Part shown: positions 9,719 through 17,702 of the stretch, one piece after another | How positions within the stretch are numbered: position 1 is the stretch's first letter | How the letters are laid out: each line of letters starts with the position of its first letter | Origin: CAVPCY01 sp963770765 | GTDB lineage: Bacteria; Actinomycetota; Coriobacteriia; Anaerosomatales; PHET01 | Direction of reading: 5' to 3' | Length of the DNA stretch: 64,000 nt | Assembly: GCA_963770765.1 (NCBI GenBank) | Contig: CAVYQS010000013.1 | Location: forward strand, 1-64,000 | The notes under the pieces: generated by a model | What the model saw: only the letters and a program-made list of their open reading frames with translations | Database searches by the model: none | What the model was told of the DNA's origin: nothing | Translations under genes and position numbers: made by a program

Positions 9719-9752
9719 GTTATACGCAGTTTACTCCTACTCTGCGTATAAC
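9719..9752. terminator. Intergenic 11-bp perfect hairpin, probable bidirectional terminator
   Basis: GTTATACGCAG (9719-9729) pairs perfectly with CTGCGTATAAC (9742-9752) across a 12-nt loop. It lies between the convergent ParE and HepT genes. It is unusually AT-rich for this genome and has no long T tract, so a terminator role is inferred from position. A protein-binding site or element end is the alternative. Confidence 0.45.
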
Positions 9753-9773
9753 TCCACCCCTCGCCCACTCGCC

Positions 9774-10205
9774 CTACTGCCCCTCGACCCACTCCCACAC
9801 CGCGGCGGCGAAGCGCTTCACGTCGTCGAGCCGCTGCAGCGCGCTGTAGACCCGCTCGCAGTCGAGATCCAGGTACTCGTGGGCAAGCGCGTTCCGTAGC
9901 CCGGGCGCGCCGTCGAGAAACTCCTGCAACTCGGGACCGGCGACGCCCATCTTCAGCATCGCGGCCATCGCATCTCGGTACGAAGTGATGGGCCGATACC
10001 CGCCCACGACCGCGATGTGTGAGGCCGTGTCGAGAGCCGCTTGCAGCGCGATGTAGAGACGGTGCTCGATCGCGTATCGGAGGGTCTCGTTATCCGGATG
10101 GCTGAAGTCCTCGCCGCTCAGAGGCATGTCTAACTCGATGGCCTCCACCTCAGACAGCATCCGCTCCAGGCGCTCGCGCACCACGTGTCGATCAACGCGA
10201 ACCAT
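9774..10205 (-). CDS. hepT: HepT-like HEPN toxin (DUF86)
   Basis: A 143-residue HEPN-domain protein, the toxin partner of MntA. In characterised pairs HepT is an RNase silenced when MntA adenylylates its tyrosine. The catalytic R-x4-6-H motif is present as RNALAHEY near residue 110, including the Tyr that MntA would modify. The rest is all-helical, with RLYIALQAALDTASHIAVVGGYRP in the dimer region. It starts ATG-like at 10205 (GTG codon region) and overlaps the end of mntA by 14 bp, so synthesis is coupled. It appears intact. Confidence 0.9.
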   Translation of the reverse strand: MVRVDRHVVRERLERMLSEVEAIELDMPLSGEDFSHPDNETLRYAIEHRLYIALQAALDTASHIAVVGGYRPITSYRDAMAAMLKMGVAGPELQEFLDGAPGLRNALAHEYLDLDCERVYSALQRLDDVKRFAAAVWEWVEGQ

Positions 10206-10848
10206 AAGGTTTCACCTTCTCGCTCAGCCGATCATCCAGTGCCCGAGATACCGGCTCGAAGTCGCAATACTCCCCCAGCGCCCGAATCTCAGCTTCAGCA
10301 GCAGCACGACTCGACTCACCGTGGACTCGGACACCATCGATGAGCGCGCGATGCCCCATGACCGCGCCCATGTCAGGCACCGCCACCACGTCGACCTCAC
10401 GCGTCCCCAGCACCCCCGGTAGCCGCGACATCAGATCGAGCCGCAGGTCCCACCACGTCTCGCGCGCGACCCCGGGCGCCGGCAGGATCGCGATGTCCAC
10501 GTCCGACATCGGACCCGCGTTGCCCCGAGCCACGCTCCCGAACACCCAGGCCGCCTCGACATCGTCGCGTGCCGAGAAGAACGCCCGTAGCAGCTCGCTC
10601 GCGCGCTCGAGCGTGACGCCCTCGGTCGGCATCGCGAGCGCGCCGAACGCTGCCGGAGCATCGGCCGCCACCGAAGCGCCGCCAAGCGCCGGCCCGCCTC
10701 GCACTGCCGATGGAGCCGCCTCAGCCGCGACAAACGCCTCGAGCGCCTCTGCGATGAGGCCGCTGCGGGTGTAGCGCTCCCGGGCGGCGAACTCGTCCGC
10801 GCGCGCGAGGACCTCCTCGGAAAGCGTGATGTTGATCCGCTTGTACAT
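10192..10848 (-). CDS. mntA: MntA-like nucleotidyltransferase antitoxin with N-terminal RHH domain
   Basis: A 218-residue protein with two parts. Residues 1-45 (YKRINITLSEEVLARADEFA then RSGLIAEALEAFV) are a ribbon-helix-helix DNA-binding domain. An Ala-rich linker leads to a minimal nucleotidyltransferase at about 90-190, with VFGSVARGNAG...SDVDIAI, the G-S-x-x-R-G...D-x-D signature. In known HepT/MntA pairs the transferase adenylylates the HepT toxin. The RHH fusion would let the antitoxin repress its own operon; two TGTGTA direct repeats lie right upstream. The start ATG 10848 is chosen because the RHH pattern begins there; only six bases separate it from a -10 sequence. Confidence 0.85.
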   Translation of the reverse strand: MYKRINITLSEEVLARADEFAARERYTRSGLIAEALEAFVAAEAAPSAVRGGPALGGASVAADAPAAFGALAMPTEGVTLERASELLRAFFSARDDVEAAWVFGSVARGNAGPMSDVDIAILPAPGVARETWWDLRLDLMSRLPGVLGTREVDVVAVPDMGAVMGHRALIDGVRVHGESSRAAAEAEIRALGEYCDFEPVSRALDDRLSEKVKPYGSR

Positions 10849-10854
10849 GGCACC

Positions 10855-10883
10855 ATCGTACCATGAGTGTGTATTGATGTGTA
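10855..10883 (-). promoter_or_regulatory. mntA-hepT promoter with 10-bp-spaced direct repeats
   Basis: On the plus strand TGTGTA occurs at 10868-10873 and again at 10878-10883, exactly 10 bp apart, a spacing typical of ribbon-helix-helix operators. A minus-strand -10, TACGAT (10860-10855), lies 17 bp from the distal repeat, which would occupy the -35 position. The start would fall on or next to ATG 10848, giving a leaderless mRNA. Confidence 0.45.
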
Positions 10884-10925
10884 CTCCGCTCACGAGGCCC
10901 GCAGCGCCCTGTCGGTCATACGAGG

Positions 10926-10953
10926 TATACTCTCTGTATCACCATCGTGATAC
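10926..10953 (+). promoter_or_regulatory. Promoter of the MazE-like gene with inverted-repeat operator
   Basis: TATACT (10926-10931) is a good -10. It is followed directly by the inverted repeat GTATCAC-CATC-GTGATAC (10936-10953), placed where a bound repressor would stop initiation. CGGGAGG about 8 bp before ATG 10984 is the ribosome site. Confidence 0.5.
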
Positions 10954-10983
10954 CGCACGCCGCATCCGGCCGGGAGGCCCACC

Positions 10984-11202
10984 ATGATCAAGAAGCTCGT
11001 ACGCCACGGAAACAGCCGCGCACTCATCATCGACAAGCCCATCCTCGAGATACTCGGTGCCACCGAGGACAGCGACTTCTCCATCACCACCGACGGCCGC
11101 TCGCTCACCATCACCCCGGTCAAGTCGGCCGAGGAAGAGCAGAAGGCGGCCTTCGAGTACGCGGCCGCCGAGGCACTCAAGCGCTACGGCAGCAGCGAGT
11201 AG
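10984..11202 (+). CDS. Orphan MazE/AbrB-type antitoxin-like protein
   Basis: A 72-residue swapped-hairpin AbrB-fold protein. The N-terminus MIKKLVRHGNSRALIIDKPI has the classic H-G-N-S-x-x-x-x-I-x-K/P motif of MazE-type antitoxins. ILEILGATEDSDFSIT follows, and the acidic tail EEEQKAAFEYAAAEALKRYG would bind a toxin. No MazF/PemK- or PIN-like gene follows; the next gene is the integrase. It could be a leftover antitoxin or a plain regulator. A perfect inverted repeat at its promoter suggests autoregulation. Confidence 0.85.
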   Translation: MIKKLVRHGNSRALIIDKPILEILGATEDSDFSITTDGRSLTITPVKSAEEEQKAAFEYAAAEALKRYGSSE

Positions 11203-11270
11203 CTGCGGGCCCACGTTCGGTTCAGCCGCTGGTAAGCCCTCGGTAGGCTGCGGGCGGTAGCGTCGCGTGC

Positions 11271-12266
11271 ATGCAGCCTGCAGCCGAGACACCTCCGCCC
11301 CCGAGTCCCTTGTTCGCTGAGGCCTGGCAACTGTGGCTCGCCTACCGCCGGCACGGCACGCACCCGCTTCGCGCCTCCACGCTCGCCGACTACGAGAGCA
11401 TCTACCGCCGCCACCTCGGGCCGGCGTTCGGCACCCTGCGCCTGTCAGACATCGACGGAGCCGCGATCGCCCGCTTCACCATCACGGCGACCGCCGCGGG
11501 CGTCTCGCCCAAGCGTCTCTCCAACGTCCTCGTCCCGCTGCGAGCGTGTCTGCGCTGGCACCACCGCATCGGCAGCCTCGATCGCGACCCGAGCGCGTGG
11601 TTCGACACCCCGTCGCGCGCGGCCGACGAGCGCCGCATCCTCACGCCGCCTCAGGTCGAAGCCCTCATCGGCGCGCTGCCCCTCCACCACCGCCCCTTCG
11701 TCGAGTTCGCCGCCTACGTGGGCACCCGGGCGGGCGAACAGCGGGCGTTGACCTGGGACGACATCGATCTTCTCGCCCGCACCGCGTCGATCACCAAGAC
11801 CTACTACCGAGACACCCTGCAACGATCGACCAAGACCGGCCGAGACCGGGTGGTGCCATTGCCGCCGCACGTGACCGCGACGCTGACCCAGTGGCGCGAG
11901 CGCTGCCCCTCCTCGGCCGAGAACCTCGTGTTCCCGAGCCTCCGCGGCGGCGTGCTCGACCTCGACGTCTTCCGCGCGCGCGTCTTCAAGCCGGCGGTGG
12001 TGCGAGCGGGCCTGCCCGCCTCTCTGCGCATCCACGACCTGCGGCACACCGCGGCCTCGCTGTACCTGCAGTCGGGCGCGACCGTGCGCGAGGTCATGGA
12101 GATCTTCGGCTGGAGCCAGATGCAGACCGCGCTGCGGTACCTGCATACGACCGAGCCGCTCACCGTGGCCGCCCAACGCCTCTCAGACGCCCGAGAGTCC
12201 GCACTGTCGCCGTCTCCCCCTCCCGAACGAGACGGTGCATGGCCCGTCGAAACACGAAAACGGTAA
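11271..12266 (+). CDS. Tyrosine recombinase/phage-type integrase
   Basis: A 331-residue site-specific recombinase. Residues about 15-110 form the SAM-like core-binding domain (LRASTLADYESIYRRHLGPAFG). The catalytic domain has GTRAGEQRALTW (first Arg, near 152), HDLRHTAASL (H-x-x-R, near 254), a Trp in place of the second His (IFGWSQ) and the nucleophile Tyr in ALRYLHTT near 288. The start ATG 11271 follows the MazE-like gene. An Ala/Pro-rich stretch at each end is poorly conserved. It probably mobilised at least part of the toxin-antitoxin block, but I cannot identify its attachment sites. Confidence 0.93.
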   Translation: MQPAAETPPPPSPLFAEAWQLWLAYRRHGTHPLRASTLADYESIYRRHLGPAFGTLRLSDIDGAAIARFTITATAAGVSPKRLSNVLVPLRACLRWHHRIGSLDRDPSAWFDTPSRAADERRILTPPQVEALIGALPLHHRPFVEFAAYVGTRAGEQRALTWDDIDLLARTASITKTYYRDTLQRSTKTGRDRVVPLPPHVTATLTQWRERCPSSAENLVFPSLRGGVLDLDVFRARVFKPAVVRAGLPASLRIHDLRHTAASLYLQSGATVREVMEIFGWSQMQTALRYLHTTEPLTVAAQRLSDARESALSPSPPPERDGAWPVETRKR

Positions 12267-12758
12267 GGTTCTGGTAAGGCCCCCCGAGTACCGTGTCATC
12301 CATGGATACTCACAGCAGCACGACGCATAGAACCGCACCACGTCCGTGTCGGCACAGGGAGCTCAGCACGGGCGCGAACGGGTGGATCAGCATCCCGTTT
12401 CCCACCCGGCCGCTGCCGCCGCCCACGCCGATTCCGCCCCCTGCTCCGGCGCCCGAGCCGCCCGCGCCGACACCCTCAGACGCGCGGGTGCGAAACGAGC
12501 GTCACGGCGACGCCCGGAGGGGCCGCCCTCGAGCGTCCCCGCACGCTCCAGAACATACGCACGCCTGCCGATGACAGGGGTGACAACATCGGCATCACGT
12601 TTGCATACCAATGGGAGGTGCGTGCATGGCCGCCCCTGGTCGCGATTGCTAGAGATTCAGTGTAGAATCTAGTGCTGGACTCGCCTTTCGCGACAACCTG
12701 GGGTAAGGCTAGAAGCGAAGTCACGTACAACGGGTCCGTCCGGCATGGAAGGTGGTAC
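12267..12758. other. Non-coding stretch after the integrase
   Basis: 492 bp without a credible gene. A proline-rich open frame near 12293-12574 has biased composition and no recognisable product. At 12653-12670 AGATTC-AGTGTA-GAATCT is a short inverted repeat overlapping a possible -10, TAGAAT (12663-12668). This region must contain the promoter of the wall hydrolase gene and possibly an element boundary. I found no attachment-site repeat and no convincing riboswitch. Confidence 0.4.
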
Positions 12759-14084
12759 ATGGGCATCGGTTCTCTCGCACGGTCTGTGCGCAGAGCTGGA
12801 GCGCTCGCCCTCGTGGCGTCGCTTCTGATGACTACGCCCGCGATCGCCGACGCGGCCTCGGTCGCCTCGACCGAGACGGTCACCCCGGTCGCTCCGGTCG
12901 CGCCGAGCACTCCGAGCACTCCCAAAGACACCGGCACCACCACGACCACCAAGCCCACCACCAAGAAGAAGTCGACGTCCACAACGACGACGACGCGCAA
13001 GCCTCCGTCGACCAGCTCCGAGATCGACGTCGAGACCGACGCCAAGACCGAGGCCTTCCGCAAGAAGCTGGCCGAGAAGCAGAAGCGCGTCGACGAGTTC
13101 ATGGCCCAGCTCGACGCTCTCGATCGTGAGCTGGAGATCGCCTCCGAGCAGTACAACGCGGCGGTCGACAAGCTCGCGCAGATGAAGCAGCGCGTCGTCA
13201 CCGTGCAAGGCGACCTCGACAAGGCCCAGGAAGCCTACGAGATGCAATCCGCCATCCTGGGCGAGCGCGCAAGCTCGATGTACCGCGACGGTTCGCTCGC
13301 CTCGGTCGAGATCCTCCTCGACTCCAAGTCGGTCTCCGACTTCGTCTCACGCGTCAAGTTCCTCAACACCATCGGGATCGCCGACGCGGACATCGCCGCA
13401 TCGCTCGAGGAGCAGAAGCAGCTGCTCGAGAAGCGGGTCGACGACATCAAGAACACCGAGGCCGTGGCCGAGTCGCTCGAGTTCGAGCTCAAGGCCCGCC
13501 AGATCGAGGTCATGCTTCGCATCCAGGAGCGCCAGGACCTGATCAAGGACGCTCAGACCGACATCGTCCAGCTGCTCGACGCCGAAGCCGCCCGCCGCTC
13601 CACCGAGGAGTCGGCGCTGCTCGCCGAGGTGCTCTCCGGTGCCAACGCCAAGGGCATCGTGGTCCAGGCCGGCGGCCCCGTCGAGACCGCTCTCGCCTAC
13701 CACGGCATCCCGTACCTGTGGGGCGGAGAGAAGCCGTCCGGGTTCGACTGCTCCGGCCTGATGCTCTACGTCTTCCGTCAGCACGGCGTGAACCTTCCGC
13801 GCTACTCCGGTCACCAGTTCCAGGCCGGCGTGAAGGTCGATGCCGGCTCGCTCGCGCCGGGCGATGCGGTCTTCTTCGGCTCGCCGATCCACCACGTGGG
13901 CATGTACATCGGCGGCGGCTACTACATCCATGCGCCGCGCACCGGTGACTTCGTCAAGATCTCGAGCCTCTCCGGCCGCAGCGACTTCGCGGGTGCCCGC
14001 CGCTACGCCTGGCAGTACCGGGTGGGCGCGCCCAAGAACGCCGTCAAGAGCACGTCAGACGCACTGAGCTCCGTGAGGCGCTAG
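12759..14084 (+). CDS. Secreted coiled-coil NlpC/P60 peptidoglycan endopeptidase
   Basis: A 441-residue wall hydrolase similar in layout to RipA/CwlO proteins. ATG 12759 is preceded by GGAAGGTGG. Residues 1-32 are a signal peptide (AGALALVASLLMTTPAIADA). A Thr/Lys low-complexity linker at about 50-85 is followed by long coiled coils (about 90-300), which in relatives hold the enzyme inactive. The NlpC/P60 domain occupies about 310-425, with the catalytic Cys in SGFDCSGLM and the catalytic His in HHVGMYIGGG. It cuts peptide stems of peptidoglycan during growth or cell separation. The gene is intact and monocistronic. Confidence 0.93.
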   Translation: MGIGSLARSVRRAGALALVASLLMTTPAIADAASVASTETVTPVAPVAPSTPSTPKDTGTTTTTKPTTKKKSTSTTTTTRKPPSTSSEIDVETDAKTEAFRKKLAEKQKRVDEFMAQLDALDRELEIASEQYNAAVDKLAQMKQRVVTVQGDLDKAQEAYEMQSAILGERASSMYRDGSLASVEILLDSKSVSDFVSRVKFLNTIGIADADIAASLEEQKQLLEKRVDDIKNTEAVAESLEFELKARQIEVMLRIQERQDLIKDAQTDIVQLLDAEAARRSTEESALLAEVLSGANAKGIVVQAGGPVETALAYHGIPYLWGGEKPSGFDCSGLMLYVFRQHGVNLPRYSGHQFQAGVKVDAGSLAPGDAVFFGSPIHHVGMYIGGGYYIHAPRTGDFVKISSLSGRSDFAGARRYAWQYRVGAPKNAVKSTSDALSSVRR

Positions 14085-14237
14085 GTCCCGAGCCACCGTG
14101 GGGGTGGGTTCGGAGATTCGCCTGCGGGAGTGGGAAACGCGGGGGCACAGGGGGATTCACCGCACGTGGGCACTCTGCCTGACCGTGTGTTCCCCTTATG
14201 ACTCCGCACGCTGTGGCCATCGTGAAGTGGGGGGACG

Positions 14238-15680
14238 TTGAGAGAGGTCATCGAAGCGGCGCTCGAAGCCGCTCGTCTCGCAGGCGCCGACTACGCTGAC
14301 GCGCGCGTCGTCGACTCGTCGCGCGAGGAGATCCAGATCGCCACCGGGCGTGTCGAAGCCGTCGAGCGCTCGGACAGCTTCGGCATCGGCGTGCGCGTGC
14401 TGTACCGGGGTGCATGGGGGTTCGCCGCGGGTCGCGACGTGAGCACCTCGGCCGCCGCGCAGGTGGCCCGACACGCGGTCGCGATCGCCAAAGCATCCGC
14501 GCTCGTCGCCAACGGCCCGGTCGTCCTGTCGCCCGTCGAACCGGCGCAGGGCACGTGGGCGGGTCCGTGTGAGATCGACCCGTTCACCATTCCGCTCGAA
14601 GACAAGCTGGCGCTGCTGGTCGCCGCCGATGAGGTCTTGCGCTCGCAAGACGCCGTGACCGTCACCAAGGCCCACTGCGGCTTCTACCGGGAGCGCAAGT
14701 GGTTCGGGTCGACCGAGGGTGCCTTCACCGAGCAGTCGTTCTTCGAGTCCGGCGCGGGGTTGGTGGCCTATGCCGTCAAGGACGGCGAGGTCGTGAGCCG
14801 TTCGTATCCCACGAGCCACGGCGGCGCCTGGCAGCAGGCGGGCTGGGAGTTCGTGCAGGGCCTCGATCTCGTGGGCAACGCGCACCTGACAGCCGAGCAG
14901 GCCGCGGAGCTCCTGACGGCGCCCGAGGTCGACAGCGGTACCGTCGACCTCATCATCGACGGAAGCCAGATGGCCCTGCAGGTACACGAATCGATCGGCC
15001 ATCCCGCCGAGCTCGACCGCGTGCTCGGTGAGGAAGCGGCGTTCGCCGGCACGAGCTGGGTGGGAGTCGACGACGTGGGCTCCCTCGTCTACGGCTCCGG
15101 GCACGTGACCGTCACCGCCGACTCCACCGTGCCCGGTTCTCTCGGCAGCTTCGGCTGGGACGACGAGGGCGTGCCCGCGCAGCGCGACTACATCGTCACC
15201 GAGGGGCTGCTCACCGGCCTGCTCACGTCGCGCGAGACCGCTCCGGCGATCGGCCGCACGAGCAACGCGTGCATGCGCGCCGACGGGTGGAACCGCACGC
15301 CGCTCGTGAGGATGACCACCGTGTCGCTCGAGCCCGGCACCTGGAGCTTCGACGACCTCGTGGCCGATACCGAGACCGGGCTCTTCGTCGCGACCAACAA
15401 CTCGTGGTCGATCGACGACAAGCGCCTGAACTTCCAGTTCGGCTGCGAGGTGGGCTGGGAGATCAAGGGCGGCGAGCTGGGCCGCATGGTCCGCATGCCC
15501 AACTACACCGGGATCACACCGGACTTCTGGGCCTCGTGTGACGCGGTGTGCTCGGCAGACCACTGGCAGGTCTGGGGCCTGCCCAACTGCGGCAAGGGAG
15601 AGCCCATGCAGGTCGCCCACGTGGCGCACGGCGCATCGCCCGCCCGGTTCCGAGGCGTGTCGGTGGGGGTCGGTCGCTGA
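14238..15680 (+). CDS. tldD: Metalloprotease TldD
   Basis: A 480-residue zinc metalloprotease subunit of the TldD/TldE complex, which degrades unfolded peptides and matures some peptide antibiotics or modified peptides in other bacteria. The zinc motif is QVHESIGHPAELDR, the H-E-x-x-x-H form characteristic of TldD, near residue 253. The start is TTG 14238 behind GGGGGGAC, since no in-frame ATG fits the family N-terminus. It overlaps tldE by one base (TGATG), so the pair is one operon. The gene is full length. Confidence 0.93.
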   Translation: MREVIEAALEAARLAGADYADARVVDSSREEIQIATGRVEAVERSDSFGIGVRVLYRGAWGFAAGRDVSTSAAAQVARHAVAIAKASALVANGPVVLSPVEPAQGTWAGPCEIDPFTIPLEDKLALLVAADEVLRSQDAVTVTKAHCGFYRERKWFGSTEGAFTEQSFFESGAGLVAYAVKDGEVVSRSYPTSHGGAWQQAGWEFVQGLDLVGNAHLTAEQAAELLTAPEVDSGTVDLIIDGSQMALQVHESIGHPAELDRVLGEEAAFAGTSWVGVDDVGSLVYGSGHVTVTADSTVPGSLGSFGWDDEGVPAQRDYIVTEGLLTGLLTSRETAPAIGRTSNACMRADGWNRTPLVRMTTVSLEPGTWSFDDLVADTETGLFVATNNSWSIDDKRLNFQFGCEVGWEIKGGELGRMVRMPNYTGITPDFWASCDAVCSADHWQVWGLPNCGKGEPMQVAHVAHGASPARFRGVSVGVGR

Positions 15681-17014
15681 TGATCACCGCCGAAGAAGCG
15701 CGCGAACTCGCCAAGCGGGCCGTCTCGCTCACCGACGCCGACCAGGCCGAGGCCGTCGTGGCGGCCGAGTCGAGCGCACTCACCCGCTTCGCCAACAACC
15801 GCATCAACCAAAACGTCGCCGAGGACAACGCACTCGTGAGCGTGCGCGCCGTTCTCGGTACCCGTATCGGCGTCGCCAGCACCAACCGGCTCGACGACGC
15901 GTCGCTCGCGGCGTGCTGCGAGGCGGCTGTCTCCGCGGCTCGCATCGCGCCCGAAGACCCGGTCTTTCCCGGCCTGCCGGAACCCGAGACCGTCCTCGAG
16001 GCCGAGCGCGCCACCCAGGCCGCCCGTGACTTCGACGCGCAAGCGCGCGCCGGCGCGGTCGCCTCGATCGTCGACCAGTCGCGTTCCCGGGGCCTGACCT
16101 GCGCGGGCAAGGTGCGCGTGAGCGAGCACGTCGTCGCGGTCGCCAACAGCCTCGGGATCGACGTGGGCATGCCCGTCACCGGCGCGCAGGCGACCGTCTT
16201 GTCGATGGGCGAGACCGGCAGCGGCTGGGCGAGCTACCTGGGGCGCGACCAGGTGGAGATGGACCCGGCGGATCTCGGCCGACGGGCCGCCGAGCTCGCG
16301 ATCCGGTCGGCGAACCCGGTGGACCTGGACCCCGGTGTCTACACGGTCGTGCTGGCGCCCGAAGCGGTCGCCGACATCATGGACTTCCTCGCCTATGTGG
16401 GGTTCTCGGCGAAGTCCTACGAGGAAGGGCGCTCGTTTCTCAGCAACCAGCTCGAAGCACAGGTGATGAGCACCGAGGTCAACATCGTCGATGACGCGAT
16501 CTCGCCCCACGCGCTCGGCCTGACCTTCGACTACGAGGGCGTCCCCAAACGGCGCGTGCCCATGATCGAGTACGGCGTAGGGCTCATGCCCGTGACCGAC
16601 TCGTACTGGGCGGCCAAGACCGGCTGGCGCAACACCGGTCACGCCTTGCCCGCGCCCAACCAGTGGGGGCCGATGCCGCTCAACATGGAGATGCTCCCGG
16701 GCGACTCGACGCTCGACGAGCTGATCGGGCGCGTCTCGCGGGGCGTGTACGTCACCCGGTTCCACTACGTCAACGTCGAAGACCCGGTTCCCGTCACGCT
16801 CACCGGCATGACGCGCGACGGGACGTTCCTCATCGAGGACGGCGCGCTCACCACGCCGCTCAAGAACCTGCGCTTCACCCAAAGCGCGGTCGAGGCGCTC
16901 GACTACTGCGCCGGCGTGACCGCCGAGCGTGTGTTCGTGGGAACCGAGGAGGGCGCGTCGCTCGTGCCGGGGGTCTTGCTCGAGCGCTTCAACTTCACCG
17001 GGCAGACGTCGTAG
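15680..17014 (+). CDS. tldE: TldE/PmbA-family protein, partner of TldD
   Basis: A 444-residue partner of TldD lacking the H-E-x-x-x-H motif, as expected for the non-catalytic half of the heterodimer. It shares the family pattern LTRFANNRINQNVAEDN at the N-terminus, the central GVGLMPVTDSYWAAKTG region and the C-terminal RFTQSAVEAL. ATG 15680 overlaps the tldD stop. The last 20 bp overlap the convergent CheB-like gene, a compact arrangement that rules out a terminator between them. Confidence 0.92.
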   Translation: MITAEEARELAKRAVSLTDADQAEAVVAAESSALTRFANNRINQNVAEDNALVSVRAVLGTRIGVASTNRLDDASLAACCEAAVSAARIAPEDPVFPGLPEPETVLEAERATQAARDFDAQARAGAVASIVDQSRSRGLTCAGKVRVSEHVVAVANSLGIDVGMPVTGAQATVLSMGETGSGWASYLGRDQVEMDPADLGRRAAELAIRSANPVDLDPGVYTVVLAPEAVADIMDFLAYVGFSAKSYEEGRSFLSNQLEAQVMSTEVNIVDDAISPHALGLTFDYEGVPKRRVPMIEYGVGLMPVTDSYWAAKTGWRNTGHALPAPNQWGPMPLNMEMLPGDSTLDELIGRVSRGVYVTRFHYVNVEDPVPVTLTGMTRDGTFLIEDGALTTPLKNLRFTQSAVEALDYCAGVTAERVFVGTEEGASLVPGVLLERFNFTGQTS

Positions 17015-17651
17015 CCTGCCGGCCGATGGACGCGAGTTCGAGCACGCGCGGGGCGATCCTGCCGAGGGGCAGCTCCTCGACCACCGCCCCCAGCTCGACC
17101 GCGGCGCCGGGCATGCTGTACGAGGCCGCGGTGTCGGCGCTCTCGGCGATCGTGTAGCCGCCGGCCATCCGTACCGCGAGCATCCCCTCGGCTCCGTCGG
17201 CCCCCAGCCCCGTGAGCAGAACCGCGAGCGTGCGGCTGCCGTAGACCTGGGCGGCTGAGGCGAACAGCTCGTCGATCGAAGGCGCATACAGCGGCGTGGC
17301 CCCGTCGGGCGTGACGTGAAGCAGGTAGCCACCGGCGCTGCGCTTCAGGCGCGTCTGCAGCCCGGTGGGAGCGATGTAGATGGAGCCCGGTTCGAAGGCC
17401 ATCTTGTGTGAAGCCTCGCGGACACGCAGCGAACACAGTCCCGAGAGGCGCTCGCTCCACAGCCCGGTCATGCCCGAGCTGATGTGCTGGCACACCCCCA
17501 CCGGCAGCGGAAAGTCGTCGGGGAGCTCGCGCGCGATGCGCTCGACCGCCGCCGGCCCCCCGAAAGACGCCCCGACCACCACCGCGTCGAAGGGCCCCCT
17601 GCTCGACGGCACGCCGGCAAGACCCGCACCCGTCAGATAGCCGAACGTCAC
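16995..17651 (-). CDS. Stand-alone CheB-type protein-glutamate methylesterase domain
   Basis: A 218-residue catalytic domain of chemotaxis methylesterase CheB without the usual N-terminal receiver domain. The catalytic triad is recognisable: Ser in VVGASFGGPAA (about residue 30), His in GVCQHISSGMTG (about 60) and Asp in LLTGLGADGAEGM (about 150). The GTG 17651 start has AGGAAG upstream. No CheR, receptor or CheA gene is in the window, so its substrate is unknown. It lies 51 bp downstream of ntpD on the same strand and could be the last gene of the ATPase transcript. Confidence 0.9.
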   Translation of the reverse strand: MTFGYLTGAGLAGVPSSRGPFDAVVVGASFGGPAAVERIARELPDDFPLPVGVCQHISSGMTGLWSERLSGLCSLRVREASHKMAFEPGSIYIAPTGLQTRLKRSAGGYLLHVTPDGATPLYAPSIDELFASAAQVYGSRTLAVLLTGLGADGAEGMLAVRMAGGYTIAESADTAASYSMPGAAVELGAVVEELPLGRIAPRVLELASIGRQATTSAR

Positions 17652-17702
17652 GCTTCCTCCCTCACGGTGGCCTTCCTGCAGAAGGTTCCCGAAATCGAGG
17701 GA

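Noticed and set aside
12293..12574. Proline-rich 93-residue open frame
   Set aside because: Biased PPTP/PAPEP composition, no Shine-Dalgarno and no family; likely non-coding.
12580..12758. Possible c-di-AMP (ydaO) riboswitch before the NlpC/P60 gene
   Set aside because: None of the GGGGGA/ACCCGG-type aptamer blocks is visible; only a short inverted repeat remains.
14196..17332. Long open frames antisense to tldD/tldE
   Set aside because: Their Arg/Ala-rich composition and lack of starts or family patterns match the mirror of high-GC coding sequence.
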